A DNA stretch of 64,000 nt from an uncultured Caldilineaceae bacterium (GTDB lineage Bacteria; Chloroflexota; Anaerolineae; Caldilineales; Caldilineaceae): NCBI GenBank assembly GCA_958295915.1, contig OY282381.1, forward strand, positions 80,722 through 144,721, written 5' to 3'. Made by a program: the position numbers and the translations under genes. Of the stretch, positions 43,093-51,792 are shown piece by piece. The notes under the pieces were generated by a model. It was not told where the DNA came from. It was given only the letters and a program-made list of their open reading frames with translations, and searched no databases. How positions within the stretch are numbered: position 1 is the first letter of the stretch; each line of letters begins with the position of its first letter.

Positions 43093-44757
43093 ATGAAATC
43101 TATGCAGCATGTGTTGCTGACGTTGTGCGTAGCTCTGCTGGCATCTCTCATGGTTGCCTGCGCAGCACTGCCGATATCATCGACCGACTCCACAGGAGCG
43201 GCCCAATCCGACGATTCCCAGGCCAGCGAATCCGCGCCGAGTGAAGGGCCGCGGATGGGAGGCGTCGTAATTGGCTTCGTCTCATCGGATCCAAAGAACT
43301 TCGATCCGGCCGCCATCGCTGGCTGGGACCAGGGTGTGATCGCGCCCAACCTTCTCGAAGGACTCTTCCGCCTGTCGCCCGATGGCCGGGAGATCGAACC
43401 GGCCATCGCCGAAAGCTTTGCCGTGTCCGACGATGGCACGATCTGGACCTTCCACCTGCGCCAGGGCGCCAAATTCCACAACGGCCGGGAGATTACGGCG
43501 GATGACTTTAAATACAGCTTCGAACGCGTGCTGAATCCGGCGACCAGAAGTCCCAAGGCTTGGATGTTGTCAATCGTCGTCGGCGCGCAGGCATTTCAGG
43601 AGGGCGCGGCCGATGAAGTCAGCGGTATCAGAACCCTGGATTCGCATACTCTGGAAATTACACTGGCCGAGCCTTTGGCGCCGTTCAAGTCGATGCTCGC
43701 CAGCATCAACCTGGCTGTGGTGCCCAGGGAAGAGGTGGAAAAGTGGGGCGAGGACTTCGGGCAGAATGTAGTTTCTGCCGGCCCATTCTCATTGGGTGAC
43801 TGGAACCTCAATCAAGATGTGACGCTAAATGCTTTCGATGACTATTGGAACGGGCGTCCCTATCTGGATGCGGTTCAGTTCCGCTTCATTCAAGACGAGA
43901 ACACGCGCATCGTCGAACTGGATGCCGAGCGATTGGATATCGCCTGGGTGCCGCCAGCTCATTGGCAGCGCTTCAGCGCCGATCCGGTCTTCAAAGAGAA
44001 ACTCGGTTGGGCTGAGACCTTCCACACCGATTTCCTGGCGGTCAACCTGGACAAGGAGCCCTTTGGCGCCAATCCCAAACTGCGCCAGGCCGTCCGCTAC
44101 GCGCTTGATCTGGATGCTGTCATTGCCAGCTTGCAAGGGCGGGCCACAGTTGCCCAAGGCGTATTGCCCCCAGGGCTCTTGGGCTTCGATGAAGGCGCTA
44201 TGTTGCACTATCCAACCAATTTGGAAACAGCCAAGGCGTTGATGGCAGAGGCTGGCTTTGCGGATGGCGTCCCAGGCTCGTTCGAGGTCATCCTCCCGCC
44301 GTGGGGCAACCTGATCAAGCTGCTGGAGATCTATCAGGCCAATCTGAAGGAAATTGGCATTGCCATTGAAATCAGGCCCACTGAGTTCGGCCCCTACATG
44401 GAAGCCCTGGAATCAGGGAACTATAGCCTGGCCTGGATGTATCGTGTGACAGACTATGCCGACCCGGATGGGTTCTACTACCCGCTCATGCACTCCGACA
44501 ATTTGGGCTCCGGCGGCAACTACGCCCGCTACGCCAACGCCAATGTGGATGCCAATATCGCCACTGCCCGCGCAACAGTCGATGATGCCGAACGGGCCAA
44601 ACTCTACCAGGCCGTGGACGCGCAGTTCGCCGAGGATTTGCCCTACATTCCGCTTACGCACAACATCTACGTCGATGTCTCACGACCACGCGTGCAGAAC
44701 TATGTCCCCTCGCCTATGGATACGCATATGTTCCACCGAGTCTGGTTAGCGGAGTGA
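43093..44757 (+). CDS. Peptide/nickel-type ABC transporter substrate-binding lipoprotein (SBP_bac_5)
   Basis: A 554-residue family 5 solute-binding protein. The N-terminus is a lipoprotein signal (LLTLCVALLASLMVACAA, lipobox Cys near residue 23). FDPAAIAGWDQGVIAPNLLEGL, SDDGTIWTFHLRQGAKFHNG and SFERVLNPATRSPKAWM are family hallmarks. AAGGAGG precedes ATG 43093; the longer in-frame ORF would read through the leader repeat from a TTG. It is the capture component for the two permeases at 46205 and 47301. Family 5 ligands include oligopeptides, glycosides, nickel and opines. Confidence 0.94.
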   Translation: MKSMQHVLLTLCVALLASLMVACAALPISSTDSTGAAQSDDSQASESAPSEGPRMGGVVIGFVSSDPKNFDPAAIAGWDQGVIAPNLLEGLFRLSPDGREIEPAIAESFAVSDDGTIWTFHLRQGAKFHNGREITADDFKYSFERVLNPATRSPKAWMLSIVVGAQAFQEGAADEVSGIRTLDSHTLEITLAEPLAPFKSMLASINLAVVPREEVEKWGEDFGQNVVSAGPFSLGDWNLNQDVTLNAFDDYWNGRPYLDAVQFRFIQDENTRIVELDAERLDIAWVPPAHWQRFSADPVFKEKLGWAETFHTDFLAVNLDKEPFGANPKLRQAVRYALDLDAVIASLQGRATVAQGVLPPGLLGFDEGAMLHYPTNLETAKALMAEAGFADGVPGSFEVILPPWGNLIKLLEIYQANLKEIGIAIEIRPTEFGPYMEALESGNYSLAWMYRVTDYADPDGFYYPLMHSDNLGSGGNYARYANANVDANIATARATVDDAERAKLYQAVDAQFAEDLPYIPLTHNIYVDVSRPRVQNYVPSPMDTHMFHRVWLAE

Positions 44758-44759
44758 GA

Positions 44760-44865
44760 ACCGCAGTGGTTCGTGGTCAGTGATCCATGATGCTGAGCAC
44801 AGCCGCTTTGCACTCAGTGATCAGTAGAGGCAGGCCTTGCGCCTGACCACTGGTCACTGAGGTTT
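44760..44865. repeat. Heptamer and family C repeats between binding protein and dioxygenase
   Basis: CGTGGTCAGTGATCC, CTCAGTGATCAGTAGA and GACCACTGGTCACTGAGG heptameric segments flank a family C hairpin (AGGCAGGCCTTGCGCCTGAC at about 44826-44845). Confidence 0.7.
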
Positions 44866-44877
44866 GGGAGGTATACA

Positions 44878-46023
44878 ATGAGCATGACATCTGGAGCAGA
44901 GGAGGCCACTACTATGGACGCCTATATTCGTGAAGGGGAGCGTATAGCCTACGCGCTGGGCAATCGCGGCCCGATCAGATTCGACGATGACGGCACGCTT
45001 GACCAGGAGATCACAGAAGCCTACGGGCGATGCGGTTTCTACGTATTCGAAGGAGCCCTGAGCGCGGAGGAGCTCCACGACCTGCAAACGGATCTGGAAT
45101 ACGTGTTCGAGCGGGCGCCGCACACCAAAGATGCGACGGTTGACGCCCAAGGCCGACCCGCCCTGGGAACCGAGTTCACGCGGCCAACGTTCCGCTTTGC
45201 CAAGCCGTTGAGCGACCCCTATGGCGGCACGCAGCTGGCCAACGGCCGCCACCCGGCCAAGATGAGCGAACCTCTGCCCCCCGCCGACGCCCCCGATTAT
45301 GTTATTTCCAATATCTCCGCCCCCCTCCAGATCATGGACTCCTGCCTTCGGCTCTACGGCCACCCGCAGCTGCTGTCCATCGCCGAACAGATCAACGGCC
45401 CCGATTTCACGCCGTTTACCGAGTCGATCATCGTCAAACCAGCGGGATTGGGAGCCTCGGTGGCCTGGCATCACGACGGAACGACCCACTGGGACAGACC
45501 AGACTGGGACGAAGGTACGCACGGGTTCAATTTCATGGCGCAACTCTATGGAAGCACTGCCGCCAACGGGGTCTGGGTGCTGCCCGGCTCCCACAAGCAA
45601 GGCAAAATCGATATCAAGGCGCTGATCGAGGCCAACAACGGCTCTGATCGACTGCCCGGAGCAGTGCCGATGGTGTGCCAGCCAGGCGACGTGGTCATGT
45701 CCAATCGCCAAGCCCTGCACGGCTCGTTCGCCAACACCTCGCCGCACAAACGCATGACCATCAATTTCGGATTTCACCGCCGTCGCTCCGTACTCAACGT
45801 CCGCACCCAGCACAGTGGCGAGCCGGTGCTCTATGACGCAGCGCGTATCCACGAGCGCTCCCGCCTGATCGCCCTGGCCATCGATGCCCGGCGGCAACGC
45901 TTCCCCCACGAGCCCCGCTACGTCTACAAGCCCCTGACAGAGCGGGAGGAGGACAATCGGTGGAATGAAACAACGCGGGAGAGCATCCTCAAAGACTACA
46001 ACCTGAGAGACCTTTCCATCTGA
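44878..46023 (+). CDS. Phytanoyl-CoA dioxygenase (PhyH) family protein, long form
   Basis: A 381-residue PhyH-type dioxygenase, longer than the other two in the window. H198-H-D200 (VAWHHDGTTHW) and the His of RQALHGSFAN are the iron ligands, and KRMTINFGFHRR carries the likely 2-oxoglutarate-binding Arg. NGVWVLPGSHKQGKID is the family's conserved turn. GGGAGG precedes the ATG. Its position between the ABC binding protein and the permeases ties it to the transported compound. The C-terminal 80 residues (HEPRYVYKPLTEREEDNRW) are an extension of unknown role. Confidence 0.9.
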   Translation: MSMTSGAEEATTMDAYIREGERIAYALGNRGPIRFDDDGTLDQEITEAYGRCGFYVFEGALSAEELHDLQTDLEYVFERAPHTKDATVDAQGRPALGTEFTRPTFRFAKPLSDPYGGTQLANGRHPAKMSEPLPPADAPDYVISNISAPLQIMDSCLRLYGHPQLLSIAEQINGPDFTPFTESIIVKPAGLGASVAWHHDGTTHWDRPDWDEGTHGFNFMAQLYGSTAANGVWVLPGSHKQGKIDIKALIEANNGSDRLPGAVPMVCQPGDVVMSNRQALHGSFANTSPHKRMTINFGFHRRRSVLNVRTQHSGEPVLYDAARIHERSRLIALAIDARRQRFPHEPRYVYKPLTEREEDNRWNETTRESILKDYNLRDLSI

Positions 46024-46071
46024 GGGCGTTGCATTGTTCATTAGACACGCCAACCCGCCGCGCAGCGCACT

Positions 46072-46165
46072 TTGTTTCAACGCAATGTCGCCATGGCGCA
46101 AGGAATAGCGCGACATAACTTTGCGCCATGGCGGCTCCGCGTCTCTGCATTCTATTCAGAGGAGC
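46072..46165. repeat. Family E repeat (CGC/GACGC-rich) before the permease gene
   Basis: TTCAACGCAATGTCGCCATG and GCGCCATGGCGGCTCCGCGT are related to the AACGCAACGTCGCCAAGACG element at about 47207. GCCATGGCGCAA and TTGCGCCATGGC form an inverted repeat that could fold. Confidence 0.55.
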
Positions 46166-46204
46166 TATACTTTTGTCCGTAGCGACGACATAGTCTATCG
46201 CAGC

Positions 46205-47131
46205 ATGCTCCGTTACATCATTCGCCGGCTACTGCTATTCATCCCCATCCTCATCGGGCTTGTCACCATGCTGTTTGTCCTGTTGCACATCTTGCCCGGA
46301 GACCCTGCCCGCTTGATGGCCGGCCCCTTCGCCAATCCCGATGTTGTGGAAACCATCCGCCAGGAGATGGGGTTTGACCGCCCTATCTGGATCCAGTATC
46401 TGGACAATCTGAGGCGTCTGGCGCTGGGAGACTTCGGACGCTCCTACCAATCGCGTCGCCCCATCCTGGCGGATTTGATCGAGGTCTTCCCCAAAACTGT
46501 GCAGTTGGCGCTTGCCGCCGAGGTGACAAGCAGCCTGATCGGGATATGGCTGGGTGTCATCGCCGCGGCGCGGCGCAACGGCTGGGCCGATCGGCTGATT
46601 ATGACGATCGCGGCGCTGAATCTCTCCTTCCCGCTCTTCTGGCTGGCCCTCATGTTGCAGATCGTCTTCGCGGTGTCCCTGCGTCTTCTGCCGCCGTCAG
46701 GATATGGCGCTGGCTTCGATCGCTTTGTGATTCTGCCGGCAATCACCCTGGCATTGCCGTCTTTGGGGCTGCTGGCTCGCATCACGCGCGCCGCGTTGAT
46801 CGAAGTCATAAATGAAGATTACATTCGCACCGCACGCGCAAAGGGATTACAGGGGACGTTGATTATGCGCCGACACATCCTCCCCAACGCTCTCATTCCC
46901 ATCGTGACAACCATCGGCGCCGATTTTGTGCGCTTGCTGGGCGGTATCCCAATGATTGAGATCATCTTCGCCTGGCCCGGAATCGGGAAGTACGCCTATG
47001 ACGCCCTGGTTTTCAGGGATTTACCAGCTTTGCAGGCCTCGGTGATGATCCTGGCCGTCGCCGTATCTGCGGTCAACCTGGTGGTGGATATTCTGTATGC
47101 CTTCATTAATCCGCGAATTCGCTACGTTTGA
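46205..47131 (+). CDS. ABC transporter permease (DppB/OppB type)
   Basis: A 308-residue inner-membrane permease with six hydrophobic helices. It begins MLRYIIRRLLLFIPILIGL and has the HILPGDPARLMAG loop typical of DppB proteins. The ATPase-contact EAA loop is visible as DYIRTARAKGLQGTLIMRRH. FAWPGIGKYAYDALVFRD is the conserved C-terminal motif. ATG 46205 fits the family start although its ribosome binding site is weak. It pairs with the permease at 47301 and the binding protein at 43093. Confidence 0.94.
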   Translation: MLRYIIRRLLLFIPILIGLVTMLFVLLHILPGDPARLMAGPFANPDVVETIRQEMGFDRPIWIQYLDNLRRLALGDFGRSYQSRRPILADLIEVFPKTVQLALAAEVTSSLIGIWLGVIAAARRNGWADRLIMTIAALNLSFPLFWLALMLQIVFAVSLRLLPPSGYGAGFDRFVILPAITLALPSLGLLARITRAALIEVINEDYIRTARAKGLQGTLIMRRHILPNALIPIVTTIGADFVRLLGGIPMIEIIFAWPGIGKYAYDALVFRDLPALQASVMILAVAVSAVNLVVDILYAFINPRIRYV

Positions 47132-47192
47132 ACCGCAAGGTGGCGCTCCACATCCGCAGGATGACACGCCACATTGGCGACGGTTCCGGCAA

Positions 47193-47330
47193 GATCGTCT
47201 TGAAAAGAAACGCAACGTCGCCAAGACGCGGAGACGCAATGAAATCCCTGGTTTTTCCTTGCAGCGTCTGCGTCTTGGCCTTGAAAACCGGAGGCGCTGA
47301 TTGAAAAGAAACGCACTGTCGCCAGGCGTT
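47193..47330 (+). repeat. Family E repeats overlapping the second permease's start
   Basis: TTGAAAAGAAACGCAACGTC (47201) and TTGAAAAGAAACGCACTGTC (47301) are near-identical, 100 bases apart, joined by GACGCGGAGACGCAATGAAA and TGCAGCGTCTGCGTCTTGGC, which are inverted relatives. The second copy is the start of the coding sequence. Confidence 0.75.
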
Positions 47331-48182
47331 GAAAACCAGATTCCATTGCTCGGCATCGGGGTCATCCTCGTTTTCATTCTACTCGCTGGTTTTGCGCCCT
47401 ACATCGTCCGCGATCCAACACAGATCGAAATGCGCCGTGAACAGAATGGCAGGACGATCACGCCGCCTTATCCGCCGAGCCAGCGCAACCTGTTTGGCAC
47501 AGACCAGTTAGGACGCGACATCTTCGCGCGGGTTATTTTCGGCTTGCGCACCTCGCTCATCGTGGGTCTCCTGGTGCGCGGCGTGTCGATGGTGGCCGGC
47601 ACACTGCTGGGCCTCATCTCCGGTTTCTTCCCCCGCATCATAGATAGTGTCATCATGCGGATTACGGATATCATGCTTGCTTTTCCCGTGATTCTTCTGG
47701 CTATGACCGTGACAGCCGTGCTCGGTCCTGGGCTCGTCACAGTCTGTGTGGCTCTAGCGCTCGTGGCCTGGCCCGATGTCGCTCGCTTGGTGCGAGGTCA
47801 CGTCTTGTCGATCAGGGAACAGACATACGTTGAGGCAGCCCGCTGTGTGGGCGCCGGCAATCGACGAATCCTGCTGCGCCATGTATTGCCCAACTGCATG
47901 GGCCCGATCATTGTCGCCTTTTCGATGGGGATTCCCGGCGCGATCATGTATGAAGCCGGCCTGAGTTTCTTCGGCTTCGGCATTCAACCCCCGACCCCCA
48001 GCCTGGGATCGATCATCAGCGATGGACGCGGCTATATTACAACAGCCCCATGGTACCCCGGCTTCCCCGGTCTTGTGCTGACCTTGCTCGTTCTGAGCGT
48101 CAATCTGGTAGGCGACGGACTTATCGACGCGCTGAACCCGCGCGCGGCAAAGGCAGTTGACAGCCGAACATCTACCGCCTGA
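47301..48182 (+). CDS. ABC transporter permease (DppC/OppC type)
   Basis: A 293-residue permease with six hydrophobic helices. RNLFGTDQLGRDIFARVIFG is the hallmark of DppC proteins, and TYVEAARCVGAGNRRILLRH is the EAA loop. AGLSFFGFGIQPPTPSLGS and PWYPGFPGLVLTLLVLSVNL are also conserved. The start is TTG 47301 with GGAGG at 47290-47294; the first ten residues (MKRNALSPGV) are encoded by a copy of repeat E and are not conserved in the family. No ATP-binding protein genes follow, so the importer must borrow ATPases encoded elsewhere. Confidence 0.92.
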   Translation: MKRNALSPGVENQIPLLGIGVILVFILLAGFAPYIVRDPTQIEMRREQNGRTITPPYPPSQRNLFGTDQLGRDIFARVIFGLRTSLIVGLLVRGVSMVAGTLLGLISGFFPRIIDSVIMRITDIMLAFPVILLAMTVTAVLGPGLVTVCVALALVAWPDVARLVRGHVLSIREQTYVEAARCVGAGNRRILLRHVLPNCMGPIIVAFSMGIPGAIMYEAGLSFFGFGIQPPTPSLGSIISDGRGYITTAPWYPGFPGLVLTLLVLSVNLVGDGLIDALNPRAAKAVDSRTSTA

Positions 48183-48304
48183 TTTGGATGCGCGCTCTGG
48201 TGTCTGCTAAACTCCATACACCACTACATAAGAGCGGTCAGACCCTGAGCAACCATAAGGGTTGCCCCGACTGGCAGCGCTCGATAACGATTGGAGTTCG
48301 TTCG

Positions 48305-49480
48305 ATGGCAACGGATGCGCAGAGCGTCAAAGTGCAAAAGGTCGAGCCATCCTTCAACCCCGTCCAGGATGAAGACCTCGATCAGTACTCCGACGAACTC
48401 GCAGAGTACACCATTGTGGATGTCGACGTTCATGTGGATGACACCCTCATGTTCATGCTCGACTACATGGAGGGGCATTTCAGAAAACGGCTGGAAACCA
48501 TCCTGCAGGTGGACTTCAAGGGCGAGCCAGGAAACTCTCTGCGGAACATGATCGCTCATATCGCCTGGCTCGGCTCCTCGTATGACAAACCGCCGCGCGC
48601 CAAGCTGGCGAGCAAGCAAGAGTTGCTGAAGCGGATGGAAAAGGGCATTATCGACTATAGCATTCTCTTCCCCAGCGAACTGCTGCCAATCGGCTATCTG
48701 CCCGAACCAAAGTGGGCGGCAGCCCTGGCCACAGCCTACAATGAATATATGGTCGACGCCTACCAAAATCTGGCCGGCATCAAGATCGCCATCGTCGTCG
48801 CGCCGCAATACCCTGAACGGGCAGCAGAGGAGATCGACCACCACGCCGGTCACCCCGACATCGTGAGCGTGTGTATCCCAGATGTCGGGGTCAATCCACC
48901 GATAGGAGATCAGAAATACTGGCCCATCTTTGAGGCCGCCGCCAGGCACAGCCTCCCAATTTGTTTTCACGGCATCGAGGCCCTTATCCACGACAACTAC
49001 CCACTGCGCGTGGCGCATTTCCCAACGCTCATGCAGGTCAACAGTATGGGCTTCCCTTTCACGTCGATGCTACAGATCATGTCCGTGGTGTGCGCCGGCA
49101 TTCCTGTCCGCTTTCCCAACCTGAAATTTGCTGTGCTCGAGGCTGGTCTCACATGGATGCCCTTCATTATGTATCGGCTCGATGCCGCCTATCTCCGCTA
49201 TCGAACCGAGTTGCCAGCCTTGGAGAAAAAGCCCAGCGACTACATCCGCGCCTGGCACATTGGCTCCCACGAGCTGGAGGCGCTGCCAGGACGCGGCGAT
49301 CTGGTCAAGCTGATCGAACTGTACCAAGGCCAGAACACGACCATGTGGGCCTCCGACTGGCCGCACCTGGAGCGGGATCTGATCGCCGGTTTCATGCGCT
49401 ACGATATGGACGAGAATCTTCGCCGCAAGATCCTGGGTGAAAACGCGCTCCGATTCTTCGGATTGCCGCCACAGAAATAA
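48305..49480 (+). CDS. Amidohydrolase (Amidohydro_2/ACMSD-like)
   Basis: A 391-residue TIM-barrel metal-dependent hydrolase or decarboxylase. VDVDVHVDD near residues 39-46 resembles the metal-binding Asp-x-His strand. ICFHGIEALIHD supplies a further His, and TTMWASDWPHLERDLI gives the catalytic Asp late in the barrel, as in 2-amino-3-carboxymuconate semialdehyde decarboxylase relatives. ATG 48305 is preceded by a TGGAG. The stop overlaps the start of the Rieske gene (TAATG), so the two are coupled. The combination is seen in uncharacterised amidohydrolase-Rieske pairs; substrate unknown. Confidence 0.86.
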   Translation: MATDAQSVKVQKVEPSFNPVQDEDLDQYSDELAEYTIVDVDVHVDDTLMFMLDYMEGHFRKRLETILQVDFKGEPGNSLRNMIAHIAWLGSSYDKPPRAKLASKQELLKRMEKGIIDYSILFPSELLPIGYLPEPKWAAALATAYNEYMVDAYQNLAGIKIAIVVAPQYPERAAEEIDHHAGHPDIVSVCIPDVGVNPPIGDQKYWPIFEAAARHSLPICFHGIEALIHDNYPLRVAHFPTLMQVNSMGFPFTSMLQIMSVVCAGIPVRFPNLKFAVLEAGLTWMPFIMYRLDAAYLRYRTELPALEKKPSDYIRAWHIGSHELEALPGRGDLVKLIELYQGQNTTMWASDWPHLERDLIAGFMRYDMDENLRRKILGENALRFFGLPPQK

Positions 49481-49866
49481 TGCCACAACAGCCCTCGCCT
49501 AGCAGCCGCTCGAAACGCAAAATCACCGTTGCGGCGGTGGAAGACTTTCCACCAGGCACACGGATGGAAGTACAGGTGGGCCGTGCAGTGATCGCGGTAT
49601 TCAACATCGATGGCGAGTATTATGCCCTGTATGGCCGCTGTCCGCATCAGTCCGCGCCCCTGAGCCGAGGCCGGCTGCAAGGCACGGTGATCTGCAACGC
49701 TGAAACCGGTTGGGAAACTGAATGGGCCTATGACGGTGAGGTGTTGGTCTGCCCTGGCCACGGGATGGAGTACCACCTCAAGAGCGGTAAAGCCTTTGGC
49801 TATACCTTCAAACTACGCACCTATGAGGTTGTGGTGGAGGAAGGGCAGGTGAAGCTGGTCATGTAG
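49480..49866 (+). CDS. Rieske [2Fe-2S] protein
   Basis: A 128-residue Rieske ferredoxin-like protein. The cluster ligands are C54-P-H56 and C91-P-G-H94, with about 34 residues between the two pairs rather than the usual 15-17. The spacing is widened by TGWETEWAYDGEVLV, a pattern known for Rieske proteins paired with amidohydrolases. The ATG overlaps the TAA of the preceding gene. It would deliver electrons to an oxygenase or serve the amidohydrolase; no Rieske oxygenase large subunit is in the window. Confidence 0.88.
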   Translation: MPQQPSPSSRSKRKITVAAVEDFPPGTRMEVQVGRAVIAVFNIDGEYYALYGRCPHQSAPLSRGRLQGTVICNAETGWETEWAYDGEVLVCPGHGMEYHLKSGKAFGYTFKLRTYEVVVEEGQVKLVM

Positions 49867-49886
49867 AGCCTACTTGCCAGTGACCA

Positions 49887-51143
49887 ATGCAAAACGCACA
49901 CATGGAGAAACAACCGATGCGCGCGCGCCCGATACGTCAGGCTGAATTCGGGGAGCCGATCCCCGTTACCATAGACGATATGCTGAACGAAATCAGCGCC
50001 CAAGGCCCTGCCATCCCAGCCGTGATGGCCTCGGTGCAACCGCAACTTGAGACGATGGATAGGTCTCTCTTTACCGAAATATCCCACATCTACATAACCG
50101 GCTGTGGAGATTCGTATTTCGCCGGTCTGGCGGCGCGCTATGCTTTTGCCCGCTATGCCGGCGTGCCGACCGAGGCCGTGGAGGCCCTGGAATTCGGACG
50201 CTATGTCGCTGAATTCATGCCGGCCCGATCTCTGGTCTTTGGCATCTCAAACTCAGGCAAAGCCACCCGCTCCGTCGAAGCGCTAGTGAACGCGCGGCTG
50301 GCCGGCGCGCGCGCAGTCGCGATTACCGGCAATCGCCAAGGCTGGTTAGCCCAGGAGGCCGACTCCATCCTGGATCAGAGCGTGCGGCTCGAAGGTGAAC
50401 GTATCGGCATGCCCAGCAACCTGGCAAGTGACCCGGACGGTGAGAAACCACAGCGTGGTTCGTTTGGCCTGGTGAATTACCTGGCGAGTTTGACGACGTT
50501 GTATCTGCTTGCCTTTCATATCGGCGCGGCACGCGGCCATCTGTCAGCGGACGAAGCAGACGCTTTGCGCGCCGAGTTGCAGGCAACCGCGGGGTTGATC
50601 GCCGAGACAGTGCGCATCTGCGCGCCAGCGGCCAAAGCATATGCCGAGCAGGTCAAAGACATCGACACATTCACGATTCTGGGGGCCGGCCCCAGCCTGG
50701 CGACCAGCTTGTTCTACGCCGCCAAAACTTATGAACTCCCGCGCGTGTACGGCGTTTCCCAGGAGCTGGAGGAATGGGCCCACGAGCAGTTCTTCCTCAC
50801 CGGGCCAGGGACCCAAGTCCTGTTCATCGCGCCGCCCGGCCGCAGCATGACTCGGATTCAGGAGTTGGCGCGCACGGCGCAGACAATGGGAGGGTGTGCC
50901 GTTGTGATCACCGACGAAACCAACCTTGCGTTGGCAGAGGCCGCTGATGTGGCGCTTCCAGTCGCCGGCCCGGTGCGCGAAGCGCTGTCCCCGATCGTCT
51001 ATTGCGCGCCCGGTCAACTCTTCGCGACCTACCTGGCCCAGGCCCGCGGCCGGCTGGCCTTCGAGTTCGATTCCACGCTTCAATACGAGATGAACATGCG
51101 CACAATCCAGGAAAGTCAGCTTATCGAATTTCCTCCCGCCTAG
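49887..51143 (+). CDS. Double-SIS-domain sugar isomerase/deaminase-like protein
   Basis: A 418-residue protein with two SIS domains. The first has IYITGCGDSYFAGLAARYAF with LVFGISNSGKATRSVEAL; the second starts near residue 250 (FTILGAGPSLATSLFYAAK). The architecture matches the isomerase half of glucosamine-6-phosphate synthase and AgaS/FrlB-type enzymes, without the glutaminase domain. Two nearby ATGs (49887 and 49902) are possible; no strong ribosome binding site separates them. As the last gene of the locus it may process an amino- or keto-sugar phosphate, in line with the PfkB kinase. Confidence 0.88.
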   Translation: MQNAHMEKQPMRARPIRQAEFGEPIPVTIDDMLNEISAQGPAIPAVMASVQPQLETMDRSLFTEISHIYITGCGDSYFAGLAARYAFARYAGVPTEAVEALEFGRYVAEFMPARSLVFGISNSGKATRSVEALVNARLAGARAVAITGNRQGWLAQEADSILDQSVRLEGERIGMPSNLASDPDGEKPQRGSFGLVNYLASLTTLYLLAFHIGAARGHLSADEADALRAELQATAGLIAETVRICAPAAKAYAEQVKDIDTFTILGAGPSLATSLFYAAKTYELPRVYGVSQELEEWAHEQFFLTGPGTQVLFIAPPGRSMTRIQELARTAQTMGGCAVVITDETNLALAEAADVALPVAGPVREALSPIVYCAPGQLFATYLAQARGRLAFEFDSTLQYEMNMRTIQESQLIEFPPA

Positions 51144-51159
51144 CGCAGAAATGAGCCGT

Positions 51160-51792
51160 CTATTCGATACCGAACTTTACCGCCAACACCGCCGCTTCCG
51201 TACGGTCGGATACATCTAACTTGGCGAAGAGCTCGCTTACATAGTTGCGTACCGTGCCTGGCGCAAGATAGAGTTCAGTGGCGATATCACGGTTTGTCTT
51301 CCCTTGAGCAATCCGTCGCAAAATCTCGCGTTCGCGCTTGCTCAGGTCTGCAAGCGGCTCTACTGAGGTATGCGTGACATAATTCATCAGCTTACGCGCC
51401 ACATCCGGACTGAGCTGCGCCTCGCCCGACGCGATCCCCTCAATCGCCTGCACAAGCGCATCCCGCTTGGTATTTTTGAGCAGATAGCCCGCCGCGCCAG
51501 CCCGAATTGCATCGTAGACCCATTCATCTGTGGCATAGGTTGTCAGCGCCAACACCTGCACATCTGGATACCGTTCACGAATATGGCGCGTGGCCTGCAC
51601 ACCATTCATCACAGGCATGTTCAAGTCCATCAGCACCACATGTGGCTGAAAACGCTCTACCATCTGAACCGCTTCCTCGCCATGTTCAGCGGCTCCCACC
51701 ACCTCAATATGAGGGACAACGCTGAGAATCGCCTCCAATCCTTCGCGGACAACAGTCTGATCATCACAGAGTAGAACGCGAATTGGCTGCAT
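51160..51792 (-). CDS. NarL/LuxR-family response regulator
   Basis: A 210-residue two-component regulator. The receiver domain starts PIRVLLCDDQTVVREGL with the phosphoacceptor D56 in VVLMDLNMPVMNG, and LALTTYATDEW and GYLLKN complete the active site. The C-terminal HTH is LSKREREILRRIAQGKTNRD and following. Its start lies inside the end of the histidine kinase gene (51764-51792), showing translational coupling. It converges on the SIS gene with 16 bases between. Its likely targets are near the kinase promoter (see 53091-53155). Confidence 0.95.
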   Translation of the reverse strand: MQPIRVLLCDDQTVVREGLEAILSVVPHIEVVGAAEHGEEAVQMVERFQPHVVLMDLNMPVMNGVQATRHIRERYPDVQVLALTTYATDEWVYDAIRAGAAGYLLKNTKRDALVQAIEGIASGEAQLSPDVARKLMNYVTHTSVEPLADLSKREREILRRIAQGKTNRDIATELYLAPGTVRNYVSELFAKLDVSDRTEAAVLAVKFGIE

